The notes: generated by a model from the letters alone, not told the origin. Shown: positions 41,598 through 50,051, numbered from the stretch's first letter. The stretch is DNA of 64,000 bases from Pseudomonas resinovorans NBRC 106553 (GCF_000412695.1 NC_021499.1:4588001-4652000), one strand, 5' to 3'. A program made the numbers and translations.

Positions 41598-41927
41598 TCA
41601 GAGCGGCATTCTCATGACGTCGTCGAAGGCCGAGGCCAGCTTGTTGCGCACCTGCATCAGGGCGCTGAAGGACACACTGGCCTTCTGGCTCTGCACCATG
41701 GCGCCCACCAGGTCGTCGCTGCGGCCACTGTCCACCGCCTCCATGGCCTGGCTGGAGCGGTGCTGCTCGGCATCCACCGCGCGCAGGGCGGACTCGAAGG
41801 ACTCGCCGAAGCCACCGGCCTCGGCCATCGGCAGGGAGGCCGGGCGCACGGCGTCGCCGCCGGCCAGTTCGGCGAACTGCCCCATGCGCGCCAGCATGTC
41901 CTGCTGGACCTGTGTGATCGAACTCAT
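41598..41927 (-). CDS. fliE: MS-ring/rod junction protein FliE
   Basis: A 109-residue protein. The C-terminal half is diagnostic: SDDLVGAMVQSQKASVSFSA then LMQVRNKLASAFDDVMRMPL. FliE joins the MS ring to the rod. It lies 19 bp after lafK and could be co-transcribed with it; I see no GG-N10-GC site in the gap. Confidence 0.92.
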   Translation of the reverse strand: MSSITQVQQDMLARMGQFAELAGGDAVRPASLPMAEAGGFGESFESALRAVDAEQHRSSQAMEAVDSGRSDDLVGAMVQSQKASVSFSALMQVRNKLASAFDDVMRMPL

Positions 41928-41946
41928 GCTTGTTCTCCAGGAAGGG

Positions 41947-43344
41947 TCAGAGCTGTACCTGCAGGCCTTGCTCGCGCATGGCGTTGAGGCGGTAGCGCAA
42001 GGCCCGGGGCGTCATGCCCAGGCTTTCGGCGGCCTTGGTCTTGTGGCCGCCGAAACGGCGAATGGTGTCCAGCACGTGCTGGTATTCGGCGAGCTTGCCG
42101 CTGGCGCGCAGGGCGGCGCGGCCTTCCACGGCCGCTACCGGCTGCACGCCCGGGGTCTGGGGCTGGCCTTCGACGGCGGCCAGGCCCAGGTCGCGCGGCT
42201 GGATGAACAAGCCATTGCGCAGGACCAGGGCCCGCTGCAGGCAGTTCTCCAGCTCGCGGGCGTTGCCCGGCCAGTCGTGGGCCAGCAGGGCCTGGCAGGC
42301 GCTGTCGGTGAGCAGGTCGTGCTGGGCGTCCTGGGGGGCGTACTTGCGGATGAAGCGCCGCGCCAGGGGCAGCACGTCGTCCTTGCGCTCGCGCAGCGGG
42401 GCGATGTGCAGGGGCAACACGTCGAGGCGGAACATCAGGTCGGCGCGGAAGCGCCCCGCCGCCACTTCGTCCTGCAGGTCACGGTTGGTGGCGGCGACTA
42501 TGCGCACGTCCAGTTCGATTTCCCTGCGTCCACCCAGGCGCTCGACGCGCTGCTCCTGCAGCACCCGCAGCAACTTGGCCTGCAGGTTCAGCGGCAATTC
42601 GCCGATCTCGTCCAGCAGCAGGGTGCCGCCGTTGGCCAGTTCGAACTTCCCCGGCTGCGCGGTCACGGCACCGGTGAACGCGCCGCGCTCGTGGCCGAAC
42701 AGGATGGATTCGAGCATGGCTTCGGGAATGGCCGCGCAGTTCACCGCGATGAAGGGGGCGCCCGGCGTCGCGGAGAATCGATGGATGTAGCGCGCCATCA
42801 GCTCCTTGCCGGTGCCGGTCTCGCCGCTGATGAGGATCGGCGCGCGGGTCGGCGCCACGCGCTGGGCCATGGCCAGCAGGCGACGCCCGGCCTGGGAGCA
42901 GCAGACGAATTCGTCCTGGGCGGCGCGGGCCTGGGCCTGGCGCTGCAGCAAGGCGCTGAGCTGGGTACCGCTGAAGGGGGTCAGCAGGTAGTCGATGCAG
43001 CCCAGCTCCAGCAGGGTCGCGGCCTTCTCCTGGTCGGCGTATTCCACCAGCGGCACCAGGCTGAGTTGGGGCGCTTGCCGCAGCAGCGCACCGACGCGCG
43101 CATAAAGCGCCTGGGCGGGCTGCTGGCTGGCGAAGACGAAGGCCAGGTCGGCGTCGGCCAGGTCGGCGGCGTCCACCGCTTCAAGGTCGGCGAACAGCGC
43201 CACCCGGCAGCCCTGGCGACGCAGCCCGTCGAGCAGCGCGCGGCATTGTTCGGCACAACCGATAACCGCGACTTGCTGTAATGCCGGGACTTGTCCGAGC
43301 AGCCCTTGTTCCATTCGGGACAGCGCCTGACTTTGGCTATTCAT
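41947..43344 (-). CDS. lafK: Lateral sigma54-dependent activator LafK (FleQ family)
   Basis: A 465-residue activator. Residues about 24-135 are a degenerate receiver-like domain without an evident phosphorylatable Asp. The AAA+ domain has Walker A GETGTGKE (174-181), the sigma54 contact GAFTGA (221-226) and Walker B GGTLLLDE (239-246). The C-terminal HTH is GHKTKAAESLGMTPRALRYR. It should act on the sigma54-type promoters before flgB and fliD and is the master regulator of the locus. It is divergent from fliM across 444 bp that hold two perfect palindromes. Confidence 0.92.
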   Translation of the reverse strand: MNSQSQALSRMEQGLLGQVPALQQVAVIGCAEQCRALLDGLRRQGCRVALFADLEAVDAADLADADLAFVFASQQPAQALYARVGALLRQAPQLSLVPLVEYADQEKAATLLELGCIDYLLTPFSGTQLSALLQRQAQARAAQDEFVCCSQAGRRLLAMAQRVAPTRAPILISGETGTGKELMARYIHRFSATPGAPFIAVNCAAIPEAMLESILFGHERGAFTGAVTAQPGKFELANGGTLLLDEIGELPLNLQAKLLRVLQEQRVERLGGRREIELDVRIVAATNRDLQDEVAAGRFRADLMFRLDVLPLHIAPLRERKDDVLPLARRFIRKYAPQDAQHDLLTDSACQALLAHDWPGNARELENCLQRALVLRNGLFIQPRDLGLAAVEGQPQTPGVQPVAAVEGRAALRASGKLAEYQHVLDTIRRFGGHKTKAAESLGMTPRALRYRLNAMREQGLQVQL

Positions 43345-43392
43345 CGCATATCACCTGCATCTTTCCCTTGCGCCAACCCGGCACTCTGCAAC

Positions 43393-43409
43393 TTCGAAAT
43401 AATTTCGAA
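43393..43409. promoter_or_regulatory. Perfect palindrome TTCGAAAT-A-ATTTCGAA
   Basis: A 17-bp perfect palindrome with a single central base, 49 bp upstream of lafK and 380 bp from fliM. It has the look of an operator for a dimeric regulator; which one is unknown. LafK autoregulation or a host motility regulator are possible. Confidence 0.55.
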
Positions 43410-43415
43410 ATAAAT

Positions 43416-43443
43416 TTGAACTTTCTGCTTGAACGGTCGCCTT
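43416..43443 (+). promoter_or_regulatory. Weak copy of recurrent motif (TTGA-N16-GTCGCCTT)
   Basis: GTCGCCTT at 43436-43443 on the fliM strand with TTGA, not TTAA, at the standard distance (43416). It is 345 bp before fliM, so its use for the fliMNPQR-flhBA operon is doubtful. Confidence 0.35.
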
Positions 43444-43478
43444 AACTCTGTATCCGGCAATTCCATACCACTCTCTGG

Positions 43479-43495
43479 TGGCCACCCGCCGGCAT
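43479..43495 (+). promoter_or_regulatory. Weak sigma54-like site toward fliM
   Basis: TGGCCAC with GG at 43480-43481, ten bases, then GC at 43492-43493. The -24 box is fair; the -12 box (CGGCAT) lacks TT. It is the only GG-N10-GC on this strand in the lafK-fliM gap. Confidence 0.3.
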
Positions 43496-43575
43496 AGGTT
43501 CGCGCACAATAACGAGTACGCCGTAAAACCCCTATCAAACCCCGCTTATTTACCGTCAAAAGTCCAAATCAAAGA

Positions 43576-43593
43576 TCAAAAGATAGCTTTTGA
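43576..43593. promoter_or_regulatory. Palindrome TCAAAAG-ATAG-CTTTTGA before fliM
   Basis: Perfect 7-bp arms around a 4-bp centre in an AT-rich patch, about 195 bp before fliM. Possible operator or small hairpin. The rest of 43345-43788 holds no gene that I can support. Confidence 0.4.
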
Positions 43594-43788
43594 CAGCTCT
43601 TGATTTAAACCCAGAAAAGCTGCAGCCCTACAATGGCGCCGCCAGTGGCCAAGCTTGCGATGGATGCGTGAGATTTCCAGCGCAATTGGCAAGGAGCAGC
43701 ACGTCGGCGCAAGAGATGTCTTCGGCCGAGACATTCTGGCGTTCGCCAAACGCACTGTGGTGCAAACCTGGAATTACGAATCTTCAGT

Positions 43789-44628
43789 ATGACTGGCAAC
43801 TCCAAAGTCCATCATGGCGTGCCCGCCGATAGCCTCATACGCCTGAAGCCACAAAAGTTGGGGCGGCACCACCATCGGATTCCCCAACATATAAAGGAAA
43901 CCGCGAGAAAGTATCCGCGAATCATCAGCGACTACTTCCTGCGCAGTTATCGAATAAACCTCGAATTGAACAAGGTGGATGTTTTCGAACAGCCGCCGCA
44001 ACCGGTCGAGTGCATCTATCGCTCGGTACTGGGCAAGGTGGGTTTCGCCATCGATCGCGCCCTGCTCGGCGAAGCGCTGGAGTGCTACTACGGCGGCACC
44101 AGCCTGCCCAGCCACGAAGAGACACCGGTCAGCACGTCCGAGCAGCGGATGCGTGAGCGCCTTGGCCTGGATATCTGCCGGATCTTCGGCCGCACCCTGG
44201 TGACCGGCGCCGGCTTCGGCGAACTCGAACGGTTCGACAACGCCTATGAGGAAACCCTCTGGGAGTACGTGGCCGAGCTGCGCTACACCAGCCACCTCAC
44301 CGGCAGCGAATCGTCGCTCTACATCTACCTGGACGCCGAGCTGACCGACCAGCTCACGAGCCTGATCAAAGGCCCCCCGCCACCGCGCCTGGCCGGCGAC
44401 CCCCTGGACAACATCAAGCACCTGCCGGTGCGCCTGGACTGCGTACTGGCCCAGGCGCGCATGCCGCTCGCCCAGGTGCTCGGGTTGCAGGTGGGGGACA
44501 TCCTCAGCCTGCGCCTGAAGGAACGCGTCGACGTGCGCGTGAACCAGCAACCCCTCTTCCGTGGAGCCATTTTCGAAGACGATGGCACCTTGTTCCTGAC
44601 GTCCATCGAGAGTGTGAAGACCCCATGA
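43789..44628 (+). CDS. fliM: Lateral motor switch protein FliM without CheY-binding motif
   Basis: A 279-residue protein, shorter than polar FliM (about 325). The middle domain (CheC-like, near LGKVGFAIDRALLGEALECY to VAELRYTSHLTGSESSLYIY) and the C-terminal SpoA domain (DCVLAQARMPLAQVLGLQVG) are present. The N-terminal EIDALL-type motif that binds CheY-P is absent; the first 50 residues are basic (KPQKLGRHHHRIPQHIKETA). It overlaps fliN by 4 bp. No ribosome-binding site is obvious at 43789, so the start is approximate. Confidence 0.85.
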   Translation: MTGNSKVHHGVPADSLIRLKPQKLGRHHHRIPQHIKETARKYPRIISDYFLRSYRINLELNKVDVFEQPPQPVECIYRSVLGKVGFAIDRALLGEALECYYGGTSLPSHEETPVSTSEQRMRERLGLDICRIFGRTLVTGAGFGELERFDNAYEETLWEYVAELRYTSHLTGSESSLYIYLDAELTDQLTSLIKGPPPPRLAGDPLDNIKHLPVRLDCVLAQARMPLAQVLGLQVGDILSLRLKERVDVRVNQQPLFRGAIFEDDGTLFLTSIESVKTP

Positions 44629-44993
44629 GCAGCCCGGTTTCCGATAACGATTTCGACTCCCTGATCAACGACGACGGCCTGGGCCTGGACAGCGCCCTGG
44701 CCGAGACCCTCGAGCCGATCGCCAGCCAGGCGCCACGCCCGGACATGAGCTTCTTCGGCAAGATCCCGGTGAACGTCACCCTGGAGGTGGCCTCGGTGGA
44801 GATCTCCCTCAAGGAGCTGATGGAGGTGGACACCAGCAGCGTGATCATCCTCGACAAGCTGGCCGGCGAGCCCCTGGACGTGAAGGTCAACGGCGCGCTC
44901 TTCGCCAAGGCCGAGGTGGTGGTGATGAACGGCAACTACGGCCTGCGCATCGTCGAGCTGAACAGCAACCGCTTCAACGAACTGCCGGCATGA
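44625..44993 (+). CDS. fliN: Motor switch protein FliN
   Basis: A 122-residue C-ring protein. A variable acidic N-terminus (SDNDFDSLINDDGLGLDSAL) is followed by the SpoA domain: PVNVTLEVASVEISLKELME, LDKLAGEPLDVKVNGALFAK, and AEVVVMNGNYGLRIVEL. It starts inside the fliM stop (ATGA) and overlaps fliP by 4 bp. Its C-terminal domain is typical, so FliH docking to the C ring is likely conserved. Confidence 0.94.
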   Translation: MSSPVSDNDFDSLINDDGLGLDSALAETLEPIASQAPRPDMSFFGKIPVNVTLEVASVEISLKELMEVDTSSVIILDKLAGEPLDVKVNGALFAKAEVVVMNGNYGLRIVELNSNRFNELPA

Positions 44994-45739
44994 TCCGTCG
45001 CCTGGCCTGTCTCGCCCTGCTGCTGGCCGGCTGCGCGCCGCTGCTGGCCCAGGCCGCGGGTGGCGACATCACACTGTTCAACCTGAACCAGACGGAAAAC
45101 GGCCAGGCATTCAGCGTCAAGTTGCAGATCCTGATCGTCATGACGCTGCTGGGCTTCCTGCCGGCCATGCTCATGCTGATGACCTGCTTCACCCGCTTCG
45201 TCATCGTGCTGGCCATCCTGCGCCAGGCCATCGGCCTGCAGCAGAGCCCGCCGAACAACGTGCTGGTGGGCATCGCGCTGATCATGACGCTGCTGGTGAT
45301 GCGCCCGGTCTGGCAGGAGATGTACAGCACGGCCTACCAGCCCTTCGAGGCCGACGCCATTTCCCTGGAAGAGGGCCTGGAGCGGGCCAAGACCACCCTG
45401 TCGCACTTCATGCTGGCGCAGACCAACCGCAACTCCCTGGAAACCATGGTGTCGCTGGCCGGCGAGAAGATGCCGGACAAGCTGGAGGAGCTGGACTTCT
45501 CCCTGCTGCTGCCGTCCTTCGTGCTGAGCGAGCTGAAGACCGCCTTCCAGCTCGGCTTCATGATCTTCGTGCCCTTCCTGGTGATCGACCTGGTGGTAGC
45601 CAGTGTGCTGATGGCGATGGGCATGATGATGCTTTCGCCGATGATGATTTCCCTGCCCTTCAAGCTGATGGTGTTCGTCCTCGTGGACGGCTGGGCCCTG
45701 ATGATGGGCACCCTGACCACCAGCGTGCAGCCGTTCTGA
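44990..45739 (+). CDS. fliP: Export gate protein FliP
   Basis: A 249-residue export gate subunit with a cleavable leader (LACLALLLAGCAPLLAQAAG) and the classical sequence ILIVMTLLGFLPAMLMLMTC then FTRFVIVLAILRQAIGLQQS. The C-terminus holds LGFMIFVPFLVIDLVVASVL and MLSPMMISLPFKLMVFVLVD. Length equals E. coli FliP. FliO, usually encoded just before fliP, is absent. Confidence 0.95.
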   Translation: MIRRLACLALLLAGCAPLLAQAAGGDITLFNLNQTENGQAFSVKLQILIVMTLLGFLPAMLMLMTCFTRFVIVLAILRQAIGLQQSPPNNVLVGIALIMTLLVMRPVWQEMYSTAYQPFEADAISLEEGLERAKTTLSHFMLAQTNRNSLETMVSLAGEKMPDKLEELDFSLLLPSFVLSELKTAFQLGFMIFVPFLVIDLVVASVLMAMGMMMLSPMMISLPFKLMVFVLVDGWALMMGTLTTSVQPF

Positions 45740-45747
45740 GGTCGACC

Positions 45748-46020
45748 ATGCTTACCCCCGATACCGCCGTCGGCATCGTCTCCAACGCCGTGCACATCAC
45801 CACCCTGGTGGTCTGCGTGCTCATCGTGCCGAGCCTGATCGGCGGCCTGCTGATCAGCATTTTCCAGGCCGCCACGCAGATCAACGAGCAGATGCTGAGC
45901 TTCCTGCCGCGCCTGTTGATCACCCTCGGCATGCTGGTGTTCGCCGGCAACTGGATCCTGCGGACCCTGAGCGACCTGTTCATCGAGTCCTTCAAGCAGG
46001 CGGGCCGGCTGGTCGGCTGA
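45748..46020 (+). CDS. fliQ: Export gate protein FliQ
   Basis: A 90-residue protein with two hydrophobic hairpins (ITTLVVCVLIVPSLIGGLLI and LITLGMLVFAGNWILRTLSD) around FQAATQINEQMLSFLPRLL, which is nearly invariant in FliQ. It sits between fliP and fliR as usual. Confidence 0.95.
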   Translation: MLTPDTAVGIVSNAVHITTLVVCVLIVPSLIGGLLISIFQAATQINEQMLSFLPRLLITLGMLVFAGNWILRTLSDLFIESFKQAGRLVG

Positions 46021-46024
46021 TGGC

Positions 46025-46825
46025 ATGGCGGGCAACGACGCGATCCTGCAATTGAGCCAGTACCTGCACCAGTTGCAGAGCTACTGGTGGCCGTTCTGCC
46101 GGATCATGGCGGTGTTCGGCATCGCCCCGCTGTTCAGCCACAAGGCCTTGCCGGCGCGCCTGCGCGTGCTCCTGGCGCTGGCCCTGACCCTGGCCCTGGC
46201 CGCCGCCCTGCCGCCGATGCCCGCCATCGAGCCGCTGTCGGCGCGGGGCCTGCTCACCGCCCTGGAGCAGGTCGCCTTCGGCCTGCTGCTGGGGTTGGCG
46301 CTGATGCTGGTGTTCGCCATCTTCGGCATGGTCGGCGATGTGATCGCCACCCAGCTGGGCCTGAGCATGGCGTTGTTCAACGACCCGGTGAACGGGGTGT
46401 CTTCGTCGTCGATCATCTTCCAGCTCTACTTCATCCTGCTGGTGTTCCTGTTCTTCGCCATCGACGGCCACCTGCTGGTGGTGAGCATCCTGTTCCAGAG
46501 CTTCATCTACTGGCCGGTGGGCAGCGGACTGCACTACAGCGGGCTGCAGGCGGTGCTGCAGTCCCTCGGCTGGGTGTTCTCGGCGGCGGTGCTGGTGTCC
46601 CTGCCCCTGGTGTTCTGCATGAGCCTGCTGCAGTTCTGCTTCGGCCTGCTGAACCGCATCTCGCCGGCGATGAACCTGTTCTCCCTGGGCTTTCCCATGG
46701 CGATCATCGCTGGCCTGATGTGCATCCAGCTGACCCTGCCGAACCTACCGGAAAGCTACCTGCACCTGACTCGCGAGCTGCTGGACAACCTCGGCCGCAT
46801 CCTCGTGGAGGGGCGCAATGGCTGA
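46025..46825 (+). CDS. fliR: Export gate protein FliR
   Basis: A 266-residue protein with about six transmembrane segments. Family features include the early PFCRIMAVFGIAPLFSHKAL and LPARLRVLLALALTLALAAA, then GVSSSSIIFQLYFILLVFLF. ATG 46025 follows the fliQ stop by 4 bp; the ATG at 46020 is in another frame. Its stop lies inside flhB (8-bp overlap). Confidence 0.94.
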   Translation: MAGNDAILQLSQYLHQLQSYWWPFCRIMAVFGIAPLFSHKALPARLRVLLALALTLALAAALPPMPAIEPLSARGLLTALEQVAFGLLLGLALMLVFAIFGMVGDVIATQLGLSMALFNDPVNGVSSSSIIFQLYFILLVFLFFAIDGHLLVVSILFQSFIYWPVGSGLHYSGLQAVLQSLGWVFSAAVLVSLPLVFCMSLLQFCFGLLNRISPAMNLFSLGFPMAIIAGLMCIQLTLPNLPESYLHLTRELLDNLGRILVEGRNG

Positions 46826-47951
46826 GCAAAGCAGCGCCCAGGAAAAAACCGAAGAGGCCTCCCAGCAGAAGCTCAAGAAGAGCCGCGAGGAAGGCCAGGT
46901 CAGCCGCTCCAAGGACCTCTCCACCACCCTCTCCCTGCTGGCCACCCTGCTGGTGCTGAAGTTCAGCCTCGGCTGGCTGCAGGATGGCCTTCAAAGCGTG
47001 TTCAGCCAGAGCTGGGTGGACCTCTCGCGCAGCGAGATCAGCCTGGAGGACCTGCGCCTGGTAATGGGCCACGGCCTGCTGCTGTTCATGCAGCTGCTCC
47101 TGCCGTTGCTGCTCACGCCGTTGCTGGTGGTGGCGCTGTCGCTGCTCTCCGGCGGCTGGGTGTTCGCCGCGAAGAACTTCTACCCCAAGCTGTCCAAGCT
47201 CGACCCCATCGCCGGCTTCGGGCGGATGTTCTCCCTGCAGAACCTGGCGGAGCTGCTGAAGTCCCTGGTGAAGATCGCGGTGCTGGGCCTGGTGGCCTGG
47301 TGGCAACTGGGCGACGCCCTGCCCCAGCTGATCGCCCTGCAGCGCGGCAACCTGCACGAGGCCCTGCGCGGCGCCTTCGGCCTGGCCTTCGACGCGACGC
47401 TCTCGCTTTTGCTGGTGTTCGTGGTCTTTTCACTGATCGACATCCCGCTGCAGCGGTTCTTCTTCATGAAGAAAATGCGCATGACCAAGCAGGAGCGCAA
47501 GGAAGAGCACAAGAACCAGGAAGGCAGCCCGGAAGTGAAGTCGCGCATCAAGCAGCTGCAACGGCAGCTGGTGCAGCGGCAGATCAACAGGGTGATCAAG
47601 AACGCCGACGTGGTGGTGGTCAACCCGGTGCACTTCGCGGTGGCGCTCAAGTACGACCCGAAGAAGGCCCAGGCACCCTATGTGATCGCCCGTGGCGTGG
47701 ACGAGACCGCGCTGTACATCCGCAAGATGGCCCAGGCCCATGACCTGGAGGTGGTGGAAGCGCCGCCCCTGGCCCGCGCCATCTACTTCACCACCCAGGT
47801 CAACCAGCAGATCCCGATGCAGCTCTACCGCGCCGTGGCCCACGTGCTGACCTACATCCTCCAGCTCAAGGCGTGGCGCCAGGGACGCCGCGACAAACCC
47901 GAGCTGGCCAGGAACCTCCCGATTCCCGAAGACCTGCTGAACAGGGACTGA
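46818..47951 (+). CDS. flhB: Export specificity switch FlhB
   Basis: A 377-residue protein. It begins with the usual EKTEEASQQKLKKSREEGQV, then four transmembrane helices, then the cytoplasmic domain with the autocleavage site N269-P270-V271-H272, at the same numbering as in Salmonella (NPTH). Cleavage there would let LafE switch export from hook to filament subunits. It lies 3 bp before flhA. Confidence 0.95.
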   Translation: MAEQSSAQEKTEEASQQKLKKSREEGQVSRSKDLSTTLSLLATLLVLKFSLGWLQDGLQSVFSQSWVDLSRSEISLEDLRLVMGHGLLLFMQLLLPLLLTPLLVVALSLLSGGWVFAAKNFYPKLSKLDPIAGFGRMFSLQNLAELLKSLVKIAVLGLVAWWQLGDALPQLIALQRGNLHEALRGAFGLAFDATLSLLLVFVVFSLIDIPLQRFFFMKKMRMTKQERKEEHKNQEGSPEVKSRIKQLQRQLVQRQINRVIKNADVVVVNPVHFAVALKYDPKKAQAPYVIARGVDETALYIRKMAQAHDLEVVEAPPLARAIYFTTQVNQQIPMQLYRAVAHVLTYILQLKAWRQGRRDKPELARNLPIPEDLLNRD

Positions 47952-47954
47952 CCC

Positions 47955-50051
47955 ATGCGTTTACTCCAGCAACTGACCCCCACCCTGAGCAGCGGGCGCA
48001 TCGGCATTCCGCTGGTGATCCTGTCGATCCTGGCGATGATCATCCTGCCGCTGCCGCCGCTGCTGCTGGACGCGCTGTTCACCTTCAACATCGGCATGGC
48101 GATCCTGGTGCTGATGGTGAGCGTGTCGTCGAAGCGGCCGCTGGACTTCTCCCTGCTGCCGACGGTGATCCTGGTCACCACCCTGCTGCGCCTGTCGCTG
48201 AACGTGGCCTCCACCCGCGTGGTGCTGCTGGACGGCCACACCGGCACCGGCGCCGCGGGCAAGGTGATCGAGGCCTTCGGCGAGGTGGTGATCGGCGGCA
48301 ACTTCATCGTCGGCCTGATCGTGTTCGTGATCCTGATGATCGTGAACTTCATGGTCGTCACCAAGGGCGGCGAGCGGATCTCCGAGGTGACCGCGCGCTT
48401 CACCCTGGACGCCCTGCCCGGCAAGCAGATGGCCATCGACGCCGACCTCAACGCCGGCATCATCACCCAGGAAGAAGCCAAGACCCGCCGCCAGGAAGTG
48501 GCCAAGGAAGCCGACTTCTACGGTGCCATGGACGGGGCCTCGAAGTTCGTTCGCGGCGACGCCATCGCCGGCATCCTGATCCTGCTGATCAACCTCTTCG
48601 GCGGTATCGCCATCGGCGTGTTCGTCCACGGACTGGACGGCAGCCACGCGTTCCAGCAGTACGCCCTGCTGGCCATCGGCGACGGCCTGGTGGCGCAGAT
48701 CCCGGCGCTGCTGCTGTCCACCGCGGCGGCGATCATCGTCACCCGGGTCAACGAATCGGCCGATATCACCAACCTGGTGCAGCGGCAGATGCTCGCCTCG
48801 CCGTCGGTGCTCTACACCGTGGCCGGCATCCTCACCGTGCTCGGCCTGGTGCCGGGCATGCCGCACATCGCCTTCCTCGGCTTCGCCGCGCTGATCGCCT
48901 ACATCGGCTGGCGCGTGTCCAAGGCCGAACCGGTGAGTGAGGCGGCGCAGCTGGAACAGGTCGAGGCGATGAGCAAGGCCATGGACCAGGAGCGCGTGCA
49001 GAACCTCGCCTGGGAAGACATCCCGCTGGTGGAGCGACTGTCCATTTCCCTGGGCTACAAGCTGGTGGGGCTGGTCAGCGAGGCCAGCGGCGCGCCTCTC
49101 GCCCAGCGGGTACGAGGCGTACGCCAGACCCTCTCGGAGAGCCTCGGCTTTCTCCTGCCGGAGGTGCAGATCCGTGACAGCCTGCGGCTAAAGGCCTCGC
49201 AGTACAGCATCCATATCAACGGCGAGCGCATCGACGGTGCCGAGCTGCACGCCGACCGGCTGATGGCCATCCCTTCCCCGGAAGTCTACGGCGAGGTCGA
49301 CGGCATCCTCGGCACCGACCCGGCCTACCGCATGCAGGTGGTGTGGATCCTCCCCAGCGACAAGACCCGCGCGCTGAACCTGGGCTACCAGGTGATCGAC
49401 TGCGCCAGCGTGGTGGCCACCCACTTGAACAAGGTGGTCCGCGAACACCTGCCGGACATCTTCAAGCACGACGACGTCGACCACCTGATGCAACGCCTGG
49501 CCCTGCAGGCGCCGAAGCTCGCGGACTCGCTCAAGGCGCAGCTGAACTACTCCCAGCAGCACCGGGTGTTCCGCCAGTTGCTGCAGGAAGAAGTGCCGCT
49601 GAAGGACATCGTCAGCATCGCTACCGCCCTGCTCGAAGGCAGCGAGAGCACCAAGGACCCGGTGTTGCTGGCCTCCGACGTGCGCTACGCGCTACGCCGC
49701 AGCATCGTTTCGCGGATCGCCGGGGAACGCGGCGAGATCTCCGTGTTCATCCTGGAGAACGCCCTGGAGAACACCTTGCTGGGGGCCTTGAGCATCGCCC
49801 AGCAGGCCGGCCCGGTGAGCCTGGACAACATTCCGGTGGAGCCGGCCCTGCTCAACCAGCTGCAGAACGCCATGCCGGTGGTGAAGGAGAAGCTGCGCAA
49901 GGAAGGCCACCCGCCCATCCTCACCGTGATGCCCCAGTTGCGCCCGCTGCTGGCGCGCTACGCCCGGGTGTTCAGCCCAGGGCTGCACGTGCTGTCGCAG
50001 AACGAGATTCCGGAGAAGGTGGGCGTGAATATCCTCGGCACCCTGGGCTGA
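47955..50051 (+). CDS. flhA: Export gate platform FlhA
   Basis: A 698-residue protein. The N-terminal half has about eight membrane helices plus the conserved cytoplasmic FHIPEP segment (ISEVTARFTLDALPGKQMAI, DADLNAGIITQEEAKTRRQE). The C-terminal half is the substrate- and chaperone-binding platform (LRPLLARYARVFSPGLHVLS near the end). The length is typical. It is the last gene of the plus-strand operon; a REP family A element lies 75 bp after the stop. Confidence 0.95.
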   Translation: MRLLQQLTPTLSSGRIGIPLVILSILAMIILPLPPLLLDALFTFNIGMAILVLMVSVSSKRPLDFSLLPTVILVTTLLRLSLNVASTRVVLLDGHTGTGAAGKVIEAFGEVVIGGNFIVGLIVFVILMIVNFMVVTKGGERISEVTARFTLDALPGKQMAIDADLNAGIITQEEAKTRRQEVAKEADFYGAMDGASKFVRGDAIAGILILLINLFGGIAIGVFVHGLDGSHAFQQYALLAIGDGLVAQIPALLLSTAAAIIVTRVNESADITNLVQRQMLASPSVLYTVAGILTVLGLVPGMPHIAFLGFAALIAYIGWRVSKAEPVSEAAQLEQVEAMSKAMDQERVQNLAWEDIPLVERLSISLGYKLVGLVSEASGAPLAQRVRGVRQTLSESLGFLLPEVQIRDSLRLKASQYSIHINGERIDGAELHADRLMAIPSPEVYGEVDGILGTDPAYRMQVVWILPSDKTRALNLGYQVIDCASVVATHLNKVVREHLPDIFKHDDVDHLMQRLALQAPKLADSLKAQLNYSQQHRVFRQLLQEEVPLKDIVSIATALLEGSESTKDPVLLASDVRYALRRSIVSRIAGERGEISVFILENALENTLLGALSIAQQAGPVSLDNIPVEPALLNQLQNAMPVVKEKLRKEGHPPILTVMPQLRPLLARYARVFSPGLHVLSQNEIPEKVGVNILGTLG

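Noticed and set aside
43686..43704. Sigma54 promoter at TTGGCAAGGAGCAGCA before fliM
   Set aside because: GG and GC are nine bases apart, not ten, and the -12 box does not match.
36377..50051. Type III injectisome instead of flagellum
   Set aside because: FliG, FliM, FliE, FliF with a FliG-binding tail, MotA/MotB homologues and flagellins are all present; no needle, translocon or secretin gene is seen.
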